Shown: piece by piece, positions 31,701 to 45,031 of the stretch
How positions within the stretch are numbered: position 1 is the stretch's first letter
Layout: each line of letters begins with the position of its first letter
NCBI RefSeq assembly: GCF_000016605.1
Contig: NC_009440.1
Coordinates: 1-64,000, forward strand
Direction of reading: 5' to 3'
DNA length: 64,000 nt
DNA from: Metallosphaera sedula DSM 5348
GTDB lineage: Archaea > Thermoproteota > Thermoprotei_A > Sulfolobales > Sulfolobaceae
Notes under the pieces: model-generated
Databases searched by the model: none
What the model was told of the DNA's origin: nothing
Seen by the model: only the letters and a program-made list of their open reading frames with translations
Made by a program: the position numbers and the translations under genes

Positions 31701-32162
31701 ATGGTAGAACAGGAGAGAAATTGAAAGGAAGAATATTGTTTGGTATAGTTTACTATCAAAAATTACACCATATGGTAGCGGATAAGATGCATGGGCGTGG
31801 TAGAGGGCCAGTTCAAATACTCACTAGACAGCCCACCGAAGGAAGAGCTAGGGAAGGAGGACTTAGATTTGGGGAAATGGAAAGGGACTGCCTTATAGGA
31901 TACGGTGCAGCGATGTTAATCAAGGATAGATTACTAGATAACTCAGATAGGGCAACAGTATACGTTTGTGAACAGTGCGGATATGTAGGCTGGTATGATA
32001 GGACTAAGAACAAGTATATATGCCCAATTCATGGTGATAAGACAACTTTATACCCCGTGGTAATATCATATGCCTTCAAGTTGTTGCTTCAGGAACTTAT
32101 GAGCATGGTTATCGCACCTAAGTTAGTTCTGGGAGACAAAGTTCCTGTTGGAGGTAATTCCA

Positions 32163-32170
<8 letters not shown>
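28796..32170 (+). CDS. rpoB: RNA polymerase subunit B (Rpo2)
   Basis: Protein of 1124 residues, unsplit as in crenarchaea (many euryarchaea split it). Second-largest polymerase subunit. Visible hallmarks: [27 protein letters not shown]-type segment ([19 protein letters not shown] region), [25 protein letters not shown], and the C-terminal zinc motif [11 protein letters not shown]...CPIHG. Overlaps rpoA1 by 8 bp, so translation is coupled. Confidence 0.99.
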
Positions 32171-36007
<3,837 letters not shown>

Positions 36008-36014
36008 ATGAAAA

Positions 36015-36326
36015 ATGTCACAATCAATTACTTTCGAGTCAGAAATTAAGGTCCTTCTCAAGACAGGCAAAGTACTCCTAGGAAGTAAAAGGACTATAAA
36101 GGCCTTGAAGATGGGGAAGTTAAAGGGTGTGATAGTGGCTTCAACGCTCAGAGGTGATATAAAGAGTGATATCATGAGATACGCATCTTTAGCTGGGATC
36201 CCAGTAGTCGAATATAAGGGAAGCGGATGGGAATTAGGAACTATTATGGGTAAGCCTTTTCTTGTATCTGCTGTGGGCGTAGAAGAGCTTGGAGATTCTC
36301 AGATAATGAAATTAGCGAATGGATAG
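36015..36326 (+). CDS. rpl30e: 50S ribosomal protein L30e
   Basis: Protein of 103 residues. GKVLLGSKRTIKALKMGK and GIPVVEYKGSGWELG identify L30e of the L7Ae/L30e/Gadd45 fold. Standard location between rpoA2 and nusA in archaea. Preceded by AGGTGA Shine-Dalgarno. Confidence 0.96.
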   Translation: MSQSITFESEIKVLLKTGKVLLGSKRTIKALKMGKLKGVIVASTLRGDIKSDIMRYASLAGIPVVEYKGSGWELGTIMGKPFLVSAVGVEELGDSQIMKLANG

Positions 36327-36338
36327 CGGTGATATTAA

Positions 36339-36770
36339 GTGCCTGATATAAAGTTAACCCCTGAAGAAATGCGATACATGTCCCTTTTCCAAGACGTTAC
36401 AAAGGTCACTGTTAGGGACTGTGTAATAGATGAGGAAGGCAATAGAATAATTTTCCTAGTAGATCCAGAAAATATGGGAATGGCTATTGGAAAAGGAGGA
36501 ATGAACATCAAAAAACTAAAGAAGATTATCGGTAAGGACATCGAGGTAGTAGCATATAGCGAAAACTTGGAAGATCTTATAAAGAACCTTATGTCTCCCG
36601 CTAGGGTTAAGAGCGTCAAAACTATAGATAGTAATTCAAGGAAGACGGTACACGTAACAGTAGATCCTCAAGACAAGGCTATAGCAATCGGTAAAGCAGG
36701 CAGAAACGTTTCTCGGGCCAAAATAATTTTAAAAAGATACATGGACATAGACTCCGTGATAATTAATTAA
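36339..36770 (+). CDS. nusA: NusA-like KH-domain transcription factor
   Basis: Protein of 143 residues with two KH domains, each with its GxxG loop (GKGGMN near 49-54 and GKAGRN near 113-118). It lacks the N-terminal RNA polymerase-binding and S1 domains of bacterial NusA, as all archaeal homologs do. Probably an RNA-binding elongation or termination factor. Starts with GTG after GGTGATATTAA. Confidence 0.94.
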   Translation: MPDIKLTPEEMRYMSLFQDVTKVTVRDCVIDEEGNRIIFLVDPENMGMAIGKGGMNIKKLKKIIGKDIEVVAYSENLEDLIKNLMSPARVKSVKTIDSNSRKTVHVTVDPQDKAIAIGKAGRNVSRAKIILKRYMDIDSVIIN

Positions 36771-36781
36771 GAGGTGTCGAT

Positions 36782-37222
36782 TTGGCAGATAAGTCTCCAA
36801 AAGGTATATTTGCGGCTAGAAAATTAAAGCTCAGAAGATTAAAGTTTAGGTGGAGTCAGAGGAAGTTCAAGACCAGGGTATTGCAATTAAAGAAGAGATT
36901 TGATCCTTTGCAAGGAGCTCCCATGGCAAGGGGTGTGGTTCTGGAGAAAGTTGGGATAGAGTCTAGACAACCCAATTCAGCTGTAAGAAAGTGTGTAAGG
37001 GTTCAGCTAGTCAAGAACGGGAGAGTCGTAACTGCGTTCGTTCCAGGTGACGGTGGAGTGAACTTTATAGACGAACACGACGAGGTGATTATAGCCGGAA
37101 TAGGTGGCACTTTGGGTAGGTCCATGGGTGATTTGCCCGGAGTAAGATATAAGGTAATAATGGTAAACGGAGTCTCCCTTGATTCGTTGTACAAGGGGAA
37201 GAAGCAAAAGCCCGTTAGATAA
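36782..37222 (+). CDS. rps12: 30S ribosomal protein S12
   Basis: Protein of 146 residues (uS12). [16 protein letters not shown] and [10 protein letters not shown] mark the decoding-site loops. Start is TTG 36782 with AGAGGTG upstream. Last gene of the polymerase transcript, followed by a T-rich segment and the convergent nuclease gene. Confidence 0.98.
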   Translation: MADKSPKGIFAARKLKLRRLKFRWSQRKFKTRVLQLKKRFDPLQGAPMARGVVLEKVGIESRQPNSAVRKCVRVQLVKNGRVVTAFVPGDGGVNFIDEHDEVIIAGIGGTLGRSMGDLPGVRYKVIMVNGVSLDSLYKGKKQKPVR

Positions 37223-37241
37223 CTTTCTAGTTCTTTCTAGT
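37221..37241 (+). terminator. T-rich segment after rps12
   Basis: AACTTTCTAGTTCTTTCTAG contains a direct repeat TTTCTAGTT and pyrimidine runs just after the stop. Likely transcription end between two converging units. Confidence 0.4.
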
Positions 37242-37706
37242 TTAGGCTTTATTTCCTCTCTCTGTAGATCTATCTACCAGCTCCTTCTTTACCTTTATTG
37301 GTTTCCCGGTCAATAGGGCAAGATATATAGCATGGCTTGGGATCATTCTCTTTTGGATTATTAAACCGCCAAAGTTTAACTCCACCGTAGCAATGTAAAT
37401 ATCATCTTGTATATCGTCAATGATAACCTGAGTGACTCTTTTCTCCAACTCCTCTATTACTTCTGGGATAAACGAGATAATATCATATACTGTCTCCCTC
37501 CTGGCCAGCTCCGATAGACTTCCAGTATCATTAGGTTCATTTTTTAGTAATTTGTTTATTGCATTTACTATATCAGGGGGAACATAAAACAGATTGAATT
37601 CCCTACCATCCTCTAGATAGCATATTATTACTGGCACACCGTTCATGGGCGATATGAAAGCATCTACCTTATTTACTCCTATGAGATCGTGCTCCTGTTC
37701 AGCCAT
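37242..37706 (-). CDS. Bifunctional nuclease family protein (DUF151)
   Basis: Protein of 154 residues. The GVPVIICYLEDGREFNLFYVPPDIVNAI stretch and the later SHAIYLALLTGKPI with a preceding ATVELNFGG strand match the BFN/DUF151 family (COG1259), whose plant members have RNase and DNase activity and whose bacterial structures are known without a clear role. Function here is unknown. It lies on the minus strand in the middle of the otherwise plus-strand str ribosomal cluster, between rps12 and rps7, and is divergent from rps7 over 72 bp. Confidence 0.78.
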   Translation of the reverse strand: MAEQEHDLIGVNKVDAFISPMNGVPVIICYLEDGREFNLFYVPPDIVNAINKLLKNEPNDTGSLSELARRETVYDIISFIPEVIEELEKRVTQVIIDDIQDDIYIATVELNFGGLIIQKRMIPSHAIYLALLTGKPIKVKKELVDRSTERGNKA

Positions 37707-37778
37707 TATATATTATCTTATCCCACGAAGACTATTAAACCCTTCATGAATAGTTATTTAACCCGTTAAGTTCGTATA

Positions 37779-38378
37779 GTGGTGAGTGTAGAAATGGATA
37801 GTTACGAGCTATCAAAACTGGATATAAGGATATTCGGCAAATGGGATACCAAAGTAGATATACGAGACCCTAGTTTGAAGAAGTATATCTCACTCATGCC
37901 AGTATATCTACCTCACTCGGGAGGAAGGCATGAGCATAGGAGGTTTGGAAAAGCTAGGGTCTCCATCGTGGAGAGGTTGATAAATGAGCTGATGAGGCCG
38001 GGAAAGAATAAGGGAAAGAAGATCCTGGCATATAACATTGTGAAGGCTACCTTTGAGCTGATTAATGCTAGAACAGGTCAAAATCCTCTGCAGGTATTAG
38101 TTAGGGCTATTGAGAACTCAGCGCCTAGGGAAGAGGTGACAAGGATCATGTACGGTGGAATAGTTTATTACGTCGCTGTTGACGTCTCTCCCCAAAGAAG
38201 AGTGGATATAGTTCTAAGGAACCTAGTAGATGGTGCTAGACAGGCTGCGTTTAACAATCCGAAGCCCATAGAGGAGGCATTGGCTGATGAGCTAATCGCT
38301 GCTGCCAACGGTGATAACAGAAGCTTCGCCATAAGGAAGAAAGAAGAGATGGAAAGGATAGCCCTGAGCTCCAGATAA
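37779..38378 (+). CDS. rps7: 30S ribosomal protein S7
   Basis: Protein of about 199 residues (uS7). [34 protein letters not shown] and [20 protein letters not shown] are conserved. The frame begins with GTG GTG (37779, 37782); TATA-like GTTATTTAAC at 37754 favours the second GTG, and ATG 37794 is another candidate. Own promoter after the inserted nuclease gene. Confidence 0.97.
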   Translation: MVSVEMDSYELSKLDIRIFGKWDTKVDIRDPSLKKYISLMPVYLPHSGGRHEHRRFGKARVSIVERLINELMRPGKNKGKKILAYNIVKATFELINARTGQNPLQVLVRAIENSAPREEVTRIMYGGIVYYVAVDVSPQRRVDIVLRNLVDGARQAAFNNPKPIEEALADELIAAANGDNRSFAIRKKEEMERIALSSR

Positions 38379-38431
38379 ATAGCTAAACTTTTATTAACTA
38401 AGACCTTTATCTCGGGTAGGAGTTGAGCTAG

Positions 38432-39739
38432 ATGTCTCAAAAGCCACACTTGAATTTGATTGTTATAGGACACGTAGACCACGGAAAGAGCACTCTAGTT
38501 GGAAGACTTTTAATGGATAGGGGTTTCTTGGATGAAAAGACCATTAAAGAGGCAGAGGAAGCTGCAAAGAAGCTAGGAAAAGAGTCAGAGAAATACGCTT
38601 TCCTTCTAGATAGGCTCAAGGAGGAGAGGGAAAGAGGTGTTACAATCAACCTAACATTCATGAGATTCGAGACAAAGAAGTACTTCTTTACTATAATTGA
38701 TGCTCCTGGGCACAGGGACTTCGTCAAGAACATGATCACTGGAGCTAGTCAGGCCGACGCAGCAATATTGGCAGTTTCGGCTAGAAAAGGTGAATTTGAG
38801 TCAGGAATGAGCCTAGAGGGTCAGACTAGAGAGCACATAATACTTGCCAAGACCATGGGTCTTAACCAAGTTATCGTAGCTATCACAAAGATGGACGTAG
38901 CAGAACCGCCATACGATCAGAAGAGATATAATGAGATAAAGGAGACCATCGAGAAGTTCATGAAGTCCTTCGGATTTGACATGTCTAAGGTTAAGTTCAT
39001 CCCAATTGTCTCAATCACTGGTGAGAATGTAACCAAGAGATCAGAAAACATGAAGTGGTATAACGGACCCACGCTGGAGGAAGCCCTAGATATGTTGGAG
39101 ATCCCACCGAAGCCAGTTGACAAGCCTCTAAGGCTACCCATACAGGAAGTCTATTCAATATCAGGTGTTGGTACCGTACCAGTCGGCAGAGTTGAGAGCG
39201 GTGTCATGAAGGTGGGCGATAAGATAGTTTTCATGCCTGCAGGGAAATCCGCAGAGGTCAGATCTATCGAGACTCACCACACTAAGTTGGAGAAAGCAGA
39301 ACCAGGAGACAACATTGGTTTCAACGTGAGGGGTATAGACAAGAAAGATGTTAAGAGGGGAGATGTAGTAGGTCATACTACTAACCCACCCACAGTTGCT
39401 GAGGAATTCACGGCGAGGGTAATAGTTGTGTGGCATCCAACAGCTCTGGCAGTTGGTTATACCCCGGTCGTTCACGTTCACACAGCGAGCATTGCTTGTA
39501 GGGTTTCGGAGATAGTAGCAAGATTGGATCCGAAGACCGGTAAGGAGGCTGAAAAGAACCCACAATTCATTAAGCAAGGAGAGTCGGCTATAGTCAAGTT
39601 CAAGCCCATAAAGCCGTTATGTGTTGAGAAGTTCAGCGACTTCCCGCCATTAGGAAGATTTGCTATGAGGGATATGGGCAAGACTGTAGGTGTGGGAGTA
39701 ATAAACGACGTTAAGCCCAGTAAGATAGAGATAAAGTGA
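38432..39739 (+). CDS. tuf: Elongation factor 1-alpha
   Basis: GTPase of 435 residues delivering aminoacyl-tRNA. G1 GHVDHGKS at 13-20, G3 DAPGHRDF, G4 TKMD. The insertion and length are those of archaeal aEF1A. A TATA-like CTTTTATT about 43 bases upstream and GGTAGGAGTTGAG before the ATG suggest a short leader with Shine-Dalgarno. rps10 follows after 20 bp. Confidence 0.99.
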   Translation: MSQKPHLNLIVIGHVDHGKSTLVGRLLMDRGFLDEKTIKEAEEAAKKLGKESEKYAFLLDRLKEERERGVTINLTFMRFETKKYFFTIIDAPGHRDFVKNMITGASQADAAILAVSARKGEFESGMSLEGQTREHIILAKTMGLNQVIVAITKMDVAEPPYDQKRYNEIKETIEKFMKSFGFDMSKVKFIPIVSITGENVTKRSENMKWYNGPTLEEALDMLEIPPKPVDKPLRLPIQEVYSISGVGTVPVGRVESGVMKVGDKIVFMPAGKSAEVRSIETHHTKLEKAEPGDNIGFNVRGIDKKDVKRGDVVGHTTNPPTVAEEFTARVIVVWHPTALAVGYTPVVHVHTASIACRVSEIVARLDPKTGKEAEKNPQFIKQGESAIVKFKPIKPLCVEKFSDFPPLGRFAMRDMGKTVGVGVINDVKPSKIEIK

Positions 39740-39759
39740 CAGGATAACGGTGTACATTA

Positions 39760-40068
39760 ATGCCAAATAAAGCTAGAATACGACTGTGGAGCACCAACGT
39801 TAACAACCTTAATTATGTTGTAAATCAGATAAAGGGTATAGTGGATAAGACAGGCGTCAGTATGAGAGGGCCTATACCACTTCCCACGAGGAGAATGGAA
39901 GTACCTGTGATGAGGTTGCCGCATGGCGAGGGAAGGAAGAAGTGGGAGAAGTGGGAAATGTCCCTCCACAAGAGGATAATTGATATTTCTGCTGATGAAA
40001 GGGTAATGCGCCAGCTAATGAGAGTAAAGGTTCCAGAGGACGTGTATATAGAGATTCAACTTATTTAG
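39760..40068 (+). CDS. rps10: 30S ribosomal protein S10
   Basis: Protein of 102 residues (uS10). [10 protein letters not shown] at the start, then [16 protein letters not shown] and [10 protein letters not shown] are diagnostic. Standard tuf-rps10 pair. tRNA-Ser follows 21 bp downstream. Confidence 0.98.
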
Positions 40069-40089
40069 GACGTTTTTCCCTTCAAAGGT

Positions 40090-40185
40090 GCCGGGGTGCC
40101 CGAGCGGACCAAGGGGCTGGCCTGGAGAATGTTCCGGCTAGCCAGTAGGGGCAACCCTACGCGGGTTCAAATCCCGCCCCCGGCG
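40090..40185 (+). tRNA. tRNA-Ser (GGA), with intron
   Basis: Class II tRNA with acceptor GCCGGGG/CCCCGGC, discriminator G, D arm with CCC/GGG, anticodon stem CTGGC/GCCAG and T arm GCGGG/CCCGC. Anticodon GGA at 40124-40126. A 12-base intron at 40128-40139 lies at 37/38; loop bases CTGG pair with CCGG at the intron 3' side to give the four-pair central helix of a bulge-helix-bulge motif. Long variable arm TAGGG-GCAA-CCCTA. Confidence 0.95.
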
Positions 40186-40200
40186 CGTTAGGTGATTTTC

Positions 40201-41490
40201 ATGCTTCCCAGAGTTCTGGTCTCAGCTGATCGTAGTGGATCAGGAAAGACTCTCGTAACATCAGGTATCATGAAGGCCCTCTCGAAAAGAATGAATGTGA
40301 GAGGCTTCAAGGTTGGACCAGACTACATTGATACAGGATACCACAAACTAGCTACTGGAAGACCATCAATTAACCTAGATCTTTTTATGATGGGAGAGGA
40401 GGGTGTAAAAAAGTCCCTTGTTAAGTATTCCCGCGGAAGTGATATTTCTGTAATAGAGGGAGTGATGGGGCTCTATGATGGCCATGGTATAGAGTATAGC
40501 ACATATAGGTTATCTCAGGCTACTCAGACTCCAATTATCCTTGTCCTTGACTGTAGTTCCATGGGCACTACGGCTGCGGCTCTAATTCATGGGCTCAAGA
40601 GTTTTGGTAATGCAAATATAAAAGGCGTTATCTTTAACAAGATAGCCTCTGAGCCCCACTATTCCTATTGCAGGGAGAAGGTGACTGATGTCAAAGTGTT
40701 AGGTTATATTCCAAGGATTAACTTAACAGTACCCTCTAGGCATCTTGGACTTTTCACGATTGAAACCTATAACAAGGCCATGGAAGCGGTTGAGGAAATG
40801 TCTAGACTGGTGGAATCTTTCATAGACCTCGATGAGATAGTAAACATTGCTAGTGAGGCCCCTGATATACAAGTAGACTTGGAGGACGACACAACGAGCA
40901 AGAAGAAAGGTATCATGGCAATTGCATACGATTCTGCATTTTCTTTTTACTATCAGGAAAACTTGGATATACTCAGTAAGTTCTATACTATCAAACTGTT
41001 TAGCCCAATAAATAACGAGACTGTGGATGAGGCAGATTTTATCTACCTTGGCGGAGGATATCCGGAACTGTTCCCCAAAGAACTTTCTGAGTCCTACTCT
41101 ACTATCAAGTGGATAAGGGAGTCAGTCTATTCAGGAATCCCAGTTATTGCAGAATGTGGAGGACTCATGTATCTCTCAAGTTATATCAGAACTAAGGAAG
41201 GTAAGTTCCCCATGGTGGGTGTTTACGATATGGGAATTTCAATGAGCAAGCTTACTCTAGGTTACAGGATGACAGATATCATAGAAGATATTCCTCTCGG
41301 AAGGACAGGAGACATCATTAGGGGACACGAATTTCACACCTCATCTCCAGAATATGTTAATGAGAAAAGGTTTACACTAAAACATAGAAATGGAAAAGGT
41401 ATACAGGACGGTTTCGATGGTGTTAGGGTAAATAACGCGATAGGATCTTATCTTCATGTGCATTTAGCCAGTTTGAGACTGTCTCTTTAA
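40201..41490 (+). CDS. cobB: Cobyrinate a,c-diamide synthase
   Basis: About 429 residues. ATP- and glutamine-dependent amidation in corrin (cobalamin) synthesis. N-terminal P-loop SADRSGSGKTLVTSG near 6-20, the FKVGPDYIDTGYH block, and a C-terminal glutamine amidotransferase domain with nucleophile cysteine in AECGGLMYLS. ATG 40201 preceded by GGTGATTTTC, directly after tRNA-Ser. No other cobalamin genes are nearby, so it is isolated here. Ni-sirohydrochlorin amidation is an alternative role in other lineages. Confidence 0.93.
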   Translation: MLPRVLVSADRSGSGKTLVTSGIMKALSKRMNVRGFKVGPDYIDTGYHKLATGRPSINLDLFMMGEEGVKKSLVKYSRGSDISVIEGVMGLYDGHGIEYSTYRLSQATQTPIILVLDCSSMGTTAAALIHGLKSFGNANIKGVIFNKIASEPHYSYCREKVTDVKVLGYIPRINLTVPSRHLGLFTIETYNKAMEAVEEMSRLVESFIDLDEIVNIASEAPDIQVDLEDDTTSKKKGIMAIAYDSAFSFYYQENLDILSKFYTIKLFSPINNETVDEADFIYLGGGYPELFPKELSESYSTIKWIRESVYSGIPVIAECGGLMYLSSYIRTKEGKFPMVGVYDMGISMSKLTLGYRMTDIIEDIPLGRTGDIIRGHEFHTSSPEYVNEKRFTLKHRNGKGIQDGFDGVRVNNAIGSYLHVHLASLRLSL

Positions 41491-42219
41491 TTCTAGTCTC
41501 TTTACTCTCTCCAGCATGTCCAATAGTTTGTCAATATCCTTAGCATAAAGTCTAATCTTGTATGGATATTTTGCCTCAGTCGAGTCTATCTCAACATATT
41601 TCTTTTCCCTATTAACCACAAAATTGGAGTTAAGTAAATGCTTGGCGTGAAGAAAGACAGACATACCTCCCGATCCAATTACTCCCTTCTCCGTTACCTT
41701 ATAACTTAATGGAGCCATTGTTGACATCATGCTAGGCTTAAACAGCCTCCTGTATACAAAGAATCCAAACAGATATATTATTTCAAAATAAACTAGATAA
41801 ACTGCAAGCCTATAATATGGGTCCGTCTGAGAGGTAGCAATTTTAGAAACGTAACTATACACGAAGAATAATACAACAATATAGATAAGGTACGAGAACA
41901 ACATGGTCATATTCTTCTTGGCGAACTGCATGTACTCCCTTTGATATTCCTCGTCCTTCATGACAAGATCATTAGCGTTCTTCTCCTCATATAACGTTCC
42001 AGAATTTGCCACTTCCATCATTAATTTCCTATCCCTAAGCATTGGATTAGACTTGTAAGTCATGGAAAAAGTGATTGCCATTATTATAATGAAATAAGAG
42101 ATAAACGCCTCAAGGAAATATTTTGGATAAAATCCTAATACTATAGATATTACAACGAGATATGTCTGGCTAATAAGCGCAAATTTCCAATTATAAGGAT
42201 TGGGTGTCGCTGAAGACAT
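41464..42219 (-). CDS. Membrane protein, DUF2208-like
   Basis: Protein of 251 residues with four predicted membrane helices: about 12-30, 33-53, 103-125 and 142-158. A charged cytoplasmic loop (about 58-100) lies between pairs, and the ~90-residue C-terminal domain ends in charged helices. The DUF2208 name is from memory of crenarchaeal membrane proteins of this shape and is tentative. No function known. Its 3' end overlaps convergent cobB by 27 bp, and its promoter interleaves with that of the divergent glycoprotein gene. Confidence 0.7.
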   Translation of the reverse strand: MSSATPNPYNWKFALISQTYLVVISIVLGFYPKYFLEAFISYFIIIMAITFSMTYKSNPMLRDRKLMMEVANSGTLYEEKNANDLVMKDEEYQREYMQFAKKNMTMLFSYLIYIVVLFFVYSYVSKIATSQTDPYYRLAVYLVYFEIIYLFGFFVYRRLFKPSMMSTMAPLSYKVTEKGVIGSGGMSVFLHAKHLLNSNFVVNREKKYVEIDSTEAKYPYKIRLYAKDIDKLLDMLERVKRLELKRQSQTG

Positions 42220-42262
42220 ACTAACTGGTATATAACGGTGTGACTTATATACTTATATAACA
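42220..42262. promoter_or_regulatory. 43-bp divergent promoter with interleaved TATA boxes
   Basis: TATATAAC at 42230-42237 is about 28 bases before the plus-strand ATG 42263. On the minus strand TATATAAG at about 42245-42252 is about 27 bases before ATG 42219. Both genes would be leaderless, and the two boxes overlap each other's transcription starts. Confidence 0.6.
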
Positions 42263-42730
42263 ATGCGTGAACTTTTTCTCCTACTCTTGGCGTTCAGCTC
42301 CGTATTGTCTCAGCAGAGTACATTTACCTATTATTTTCAATCCCCAAATCAAACCCTTATTGTAAACGTAACTTCTGTACCCTCGGATTACGCGAAGCCT
42401 TACAATCTCTCCAATGGAATTTTATTGGTTCTTAACTCTACCCCGCAGAATATCTCATCTAATGTCTCGTTTGATAGGATAAACTCCACTGCCGTCATTA
42501 TACCCCTCTATGCGCTGGAACCCAACTCGATATATCAGATAAATTTCACCCTCCCAAAGCTCACCGTGGTGGTCTACCTATCCTCCACGCTTAGAAATGA
42601 TAGTTATCATCCAGTGAGCTCAGGTAAAGATTCCTCCTCCAATACAAACCTACGAAACCTACCTTTCATCGTTTTTATTGTAGTAATGGTTATCATTTCA
42701 ATACTATTAAACCGGAGAAAACGACATTAG
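42263..42730 (+). CDS. Secreted, membrane-anchored N-glycosylation-rich protein
   Basis: Protein of 155 residues. It has an N-terminal signal peptide (MRELFLLLLAFSSVLS, likely cut near residue 16) and a C-terminal membrane helix (LPFIVFIVVMVIISILL) ending in RRKRH, so the middle faces outside. The exposed ~110 residues carry about nine N-x-S/T sequons (NQT, NVT, NLS, NST, NIS, NVS, NST, NFT, NDS), suggesting heavy glycosylation. No family recognised. Leaderless, divergent from a membrane protein gene. Confidence 0.75.
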   Translation: MRELFLLLLAFSSVLSQQSTFTYYFQSPNQTLIVNVTSVPSDYAKPYNLSNGILLVLNSTPQNISSNVSFDRINSTAVIIPLYALEPNSIYQINFTLPKLTVVVYLSSTLRNDSYHPVSSGKDSSSNTNLRNLPFIVFIVVMVIISILLNRRKRH

Positions 42731-42738
42731 TATATACG

Positions 42739-42746
42739 CTTTTATA
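42739..42746 (+). promoter_or_regulatory. TATA box of the riboflavin operon
   Basis: CTTTTATA begins 29 bases before ATG 42768 of ribB, consistent with a leaderless first gene. No riboswitch-like leader fits in this space. Confidence 0.6.
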
Positions 42747-42767
42747 CTATTCTGAGTATAACTCCCC

Positions 42768-43430
42768 ATGCTAAGGTTGGAAGAGATAAGAAAGGATCTG
42801 GAAGCCGGTATCCCAGTTTTGATATACGATTTTGACGGTAGGGAGGAAGAGGTGGACATGGTATTTTACGCCGGTGCTGTCTCCTGGAAAAGTGTGAAAG
42901 CTCTGAGAGCTCTGGCTGGGGGTCTAATTTGTTATGCCACTGGGAAAAAGGAGGCAGAGTTGCTGGGTCTTCCTTTCCAGGTCGATATTCTAAGGAGTAG
43001 TCAGGAGCTTTCGAGACTCGTGAAGAGGCCCAAATATAATGACGAGCCAGCTTTCTCCATATGGGTCAATCACGTGGATACCGTGACAGGGATATCGGAC
43101 CAAGATAGGGCCCTTACCATAACAGAACTCCATAAAGTAGTGTCACATCTAAGTGAAGATAGCGAGAACTACAAGGAGTTGTTCTACGAGAAATTCTATT
43201 CTCCGGGTCACGTCCCCATACTCATTTCCAGAGGAATTAGAAATAGACGTGGACACACTGAACTGAGTGTAGCGTTAGCAGAGGCACTGGGTCTAGAGAG
43301 GAGTATGCTCTTCGCCGAAATGTTGGGAGAGAAGACTAGCCTGAGAAAGGAAGAGGCCATAAAGTTTGCAAAGCATAACGGGTTTCATTTCCTAGAGGGG
43401 AAGGACATTCTACAAGAGGTGGTAGCGTGA
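42768..43430 (+). CDS. ribB: 3,4-dihydroxy-2-butanone 4-phosphate synthase
   Basis: Protein of 220 residues. Converts ribulose 5-phosphate to the four-carbon riboflavin precursor. LIYDFDGREEEVDMVFYAG holds the acidic metal-binding residues, and HVDTVTGISDQDRALT, FYSPGHVPIL and GHTELSVALAEALGL complete the active site. First gene of the operon; ribC overlaps its stop by 4 bp. Confidence 0.95.
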   Translation: MLRLEEIRKDLEAGIPVLIYDFDGREEEVDMVFYAGAVSWKSVKALRALAGGLICYATGKKEAELLGLPFQVDILRSSQELSRLVKRPKYNDEPAFSIWVNHVDTVTGISDQDRALTITELHKVVSHLSEDSENYKELFYEKFYSPGHVPILISRGIRNRRGHTELSVALAEALGLERSMLFAEMLGEKTSLRKEEAIKFAKHNGFHFLEGKDILQEVVA

Positions 43431-43897
43431 AGGAGAGGGTGTACGGAGTGGCCGATACGACTTTCTCAAGGGTTAATATGGGCGAGATAGCGATCAACAC
43501 CATCAGGAGGGAGGATCCAGAGGCCGACATAGTCCGTTATACAGTACCAGGTATTAAGGATCTACCAGTGGCTGCCAAGAGACTTATCGACTCAGGATGT
43601 AACGGTGTTATAACCCTAGGCTGGGTAGGGAAGACACAGTTGGACAAATACAGCTACCTTGCCACCAGCATAGGATTGATTACCGTTCAGATCATGACCT
43701 CGACTCACGTCATCGACGTAACTGTCCACGAGGATGAGGCTGAGGATGAGGAATCACTTAAGGAGATAGCTATTGATAGAACCAGGAAACACTCTGTGAA
43801 CCTGGTTAGACTGGTTAGGGACGGCAAGAACGCGCTCACCGGGATGGCCGGTAAAGGATTGAGGCAGGGGTATAGAAATGCAGGACAGCTCGATTAA
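43427..43897 (+). CDS. ribC: Riboflavin synthase, archaeal type
   Basis: Protein of 156 residues of the archaeal pentameric riboflavin synthase family, paralogous to lumazine synthase and unrelated to the bacterial two-domain enzyme. Start [32 protein letters not shown] and [15 protein letters not shown] are family features. Overlaps ribH by 20 bp. Confidence 0.95.
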   Translation: MKERVYGVADTTFSRVNMGEIAINTIRREDPEADIVRYTVPGIKDLPVAAKRLIDSGCNGVITLGWVGKTQLDKYSYLATSIGLITVQIMTSTHVIDVTVHEDEAEDEESLKEIAIDRTRKHSVNLVRLVRDGKNALTGMAGKGLRQGYRNAGQLD

Positions 43898-44333
43898 GCT
43901 AGGGATAGTGGTTGCGGAGTTTAACTACGACATCACCCACTTGATGCTAGACAGGGCGATTTCTCACGCTAAGTTCCTCAATGCGGAAGTCAGGGCAGTA
44001 TTCAAGGTCCCTGGAACCTTCGAGATCCCTCTCGCCGTGAAGCAGTTGCTGTCCAGGGATGATATAGACTGTGTTGTTACCCTGGGGGCAGTAATTAAGG
44101 GAGAAACTAAACATGACGAGGTAATTGCCAATCAGGTAGCCAGGTTGGTATCGGACCTATCCCTTGAGTTCAACAAGCCTGTTTCCCTGGGGATTATAGG
44201 ACCCGGAGCCACGCATGAGCAGGCCATGGAAAGAATTGAGGAGTATTCCACTAGGGCAGTCGAATCAGCCGTGAAGATGGCAAGGAGAATGAGATCCATG
44301 ATGGAGGGTAGTTCCTCGGTGAACATAGAGTGA
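43878..44333 (+). CDS. ribH: 6,7-dimethyl-8-ribityllumazine synthase
   Basis: Protein of 151 residues. [50 protein letters not shown] (catalytic His in KHDE) and [19 protein letters not shown] are diagnostic. Makes the lumazine from ArP and the ribB product, which ribC then dismutates to riboflavin. ATG 43878 lies in the end of ribC. Confidence 0.97.
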   Translation: MQDSSIKLGIVVAEFNYDITHLMLDRAISHAKFLNAEVRAVFKVPGTFEIPLAVKQLLSRDDIDCVVTLGAVIKGETKHDEVIANQVARLVSDLSLEFNKPVSLGIIGPGATHEQAMERIEEYSTRAVESAVKMARRMRSMMEGSSSVNIE

Positions 44334-45031
44334 AGGTGATGGTTGTCGAGCTGTATAACTACAGGGAATGGACTGAATTGCTGGGAAATGACAGGGAGTG
44401 GAAGATCCAGGTGAATCAACATCTTCTCTCGTCAAAGATGATCTGGAAGGCGTCTCAAATGGGCGGTATGGTTTTTCCCATGAGATATGATCAAGCTATC
44501 ATGCTTGCTGACGGGATAAAGCCCAGTGATCTTAGGGCTTTCCTCCACTACGTGTCAAGGGTAGCTCCTGTAAATATTAGGGCATGTCTAGGATACGGGG
44601 AAACTCCACGTAGGGCAGAGGAAAATGGGTACAGTTGCCTTAAGGGGTTGGAGCCCGGAACTTTTCAGGTCTTAGCGTATCCTGACTCACCTGTTGCTGT
44701 GGCCCATTTTGACCTCAACGGTTTCACCGACTTCACCAATGGAACCTCCACGTATAGGTCCTTCACAGAGGCACAGAAGTTTTATTCTGAGATAGTAGCG
44801 CACATCTACTCACTGGGTGGTATAGCCCAGTATATGGGAGGGGATAACATTGTTACAGTGATCAGCACAGACGTGATAGACCAGGTTATAGCTAAGGTGG
44901 AGAATGAACAAAGAATGAAGGTAGGTATAGGAATCGGTAAAAATGCGAGAGATGCCATGAGGAACGCGACAAAGGCCTTAACTGAAATCAGGAAAGATAG
45001 GCGAGAAACTTGGAAGCTTCTTCAAGAATAG
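44330..45031 (+). CDS. arfA: GTP cyclohydrolase III
   Basis: Protein of 233 residues that opens GTP to the formylamino pyrimidine, first step of archaeal riboflavin/F420 synthesis. [18 protein letters not shown] and the two GGDEF-like halves with [11 protein letters not shown] and MGGDNIVTV are characteristic. GTG start overlaps the ribH stop. The reaction product needs deformylation by ArfB, and the next gene is an amidohydrolase. Confidence 0.95.
   Translation: MKVMVVELYNYREWTELLGNDREWKIQVNQHLLSSKMIWKASQMGGMVFPMRYDQAIMLADGIKPSDLRAFLHYVSRVAPVNIRACLGYGETPRRAEENGYSCLKGLEPGTFQVLAYPDSPVAVAHFDLNGFTDFTNGTSTYRSFTEAQKFYSEIVAHIYSLGGIAQYMGGDNIVTVISTDVIDQVIAKVENEQRMKVGIGIGKNARDAMRNATKALTEIRKDRRETWKLLQE

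Noticed and set aside
39161-39577. 138-codon minus frame inside tuf
   Set aside because: Antisense shadow of elongation factor 1-alpha with no promoter or motif.
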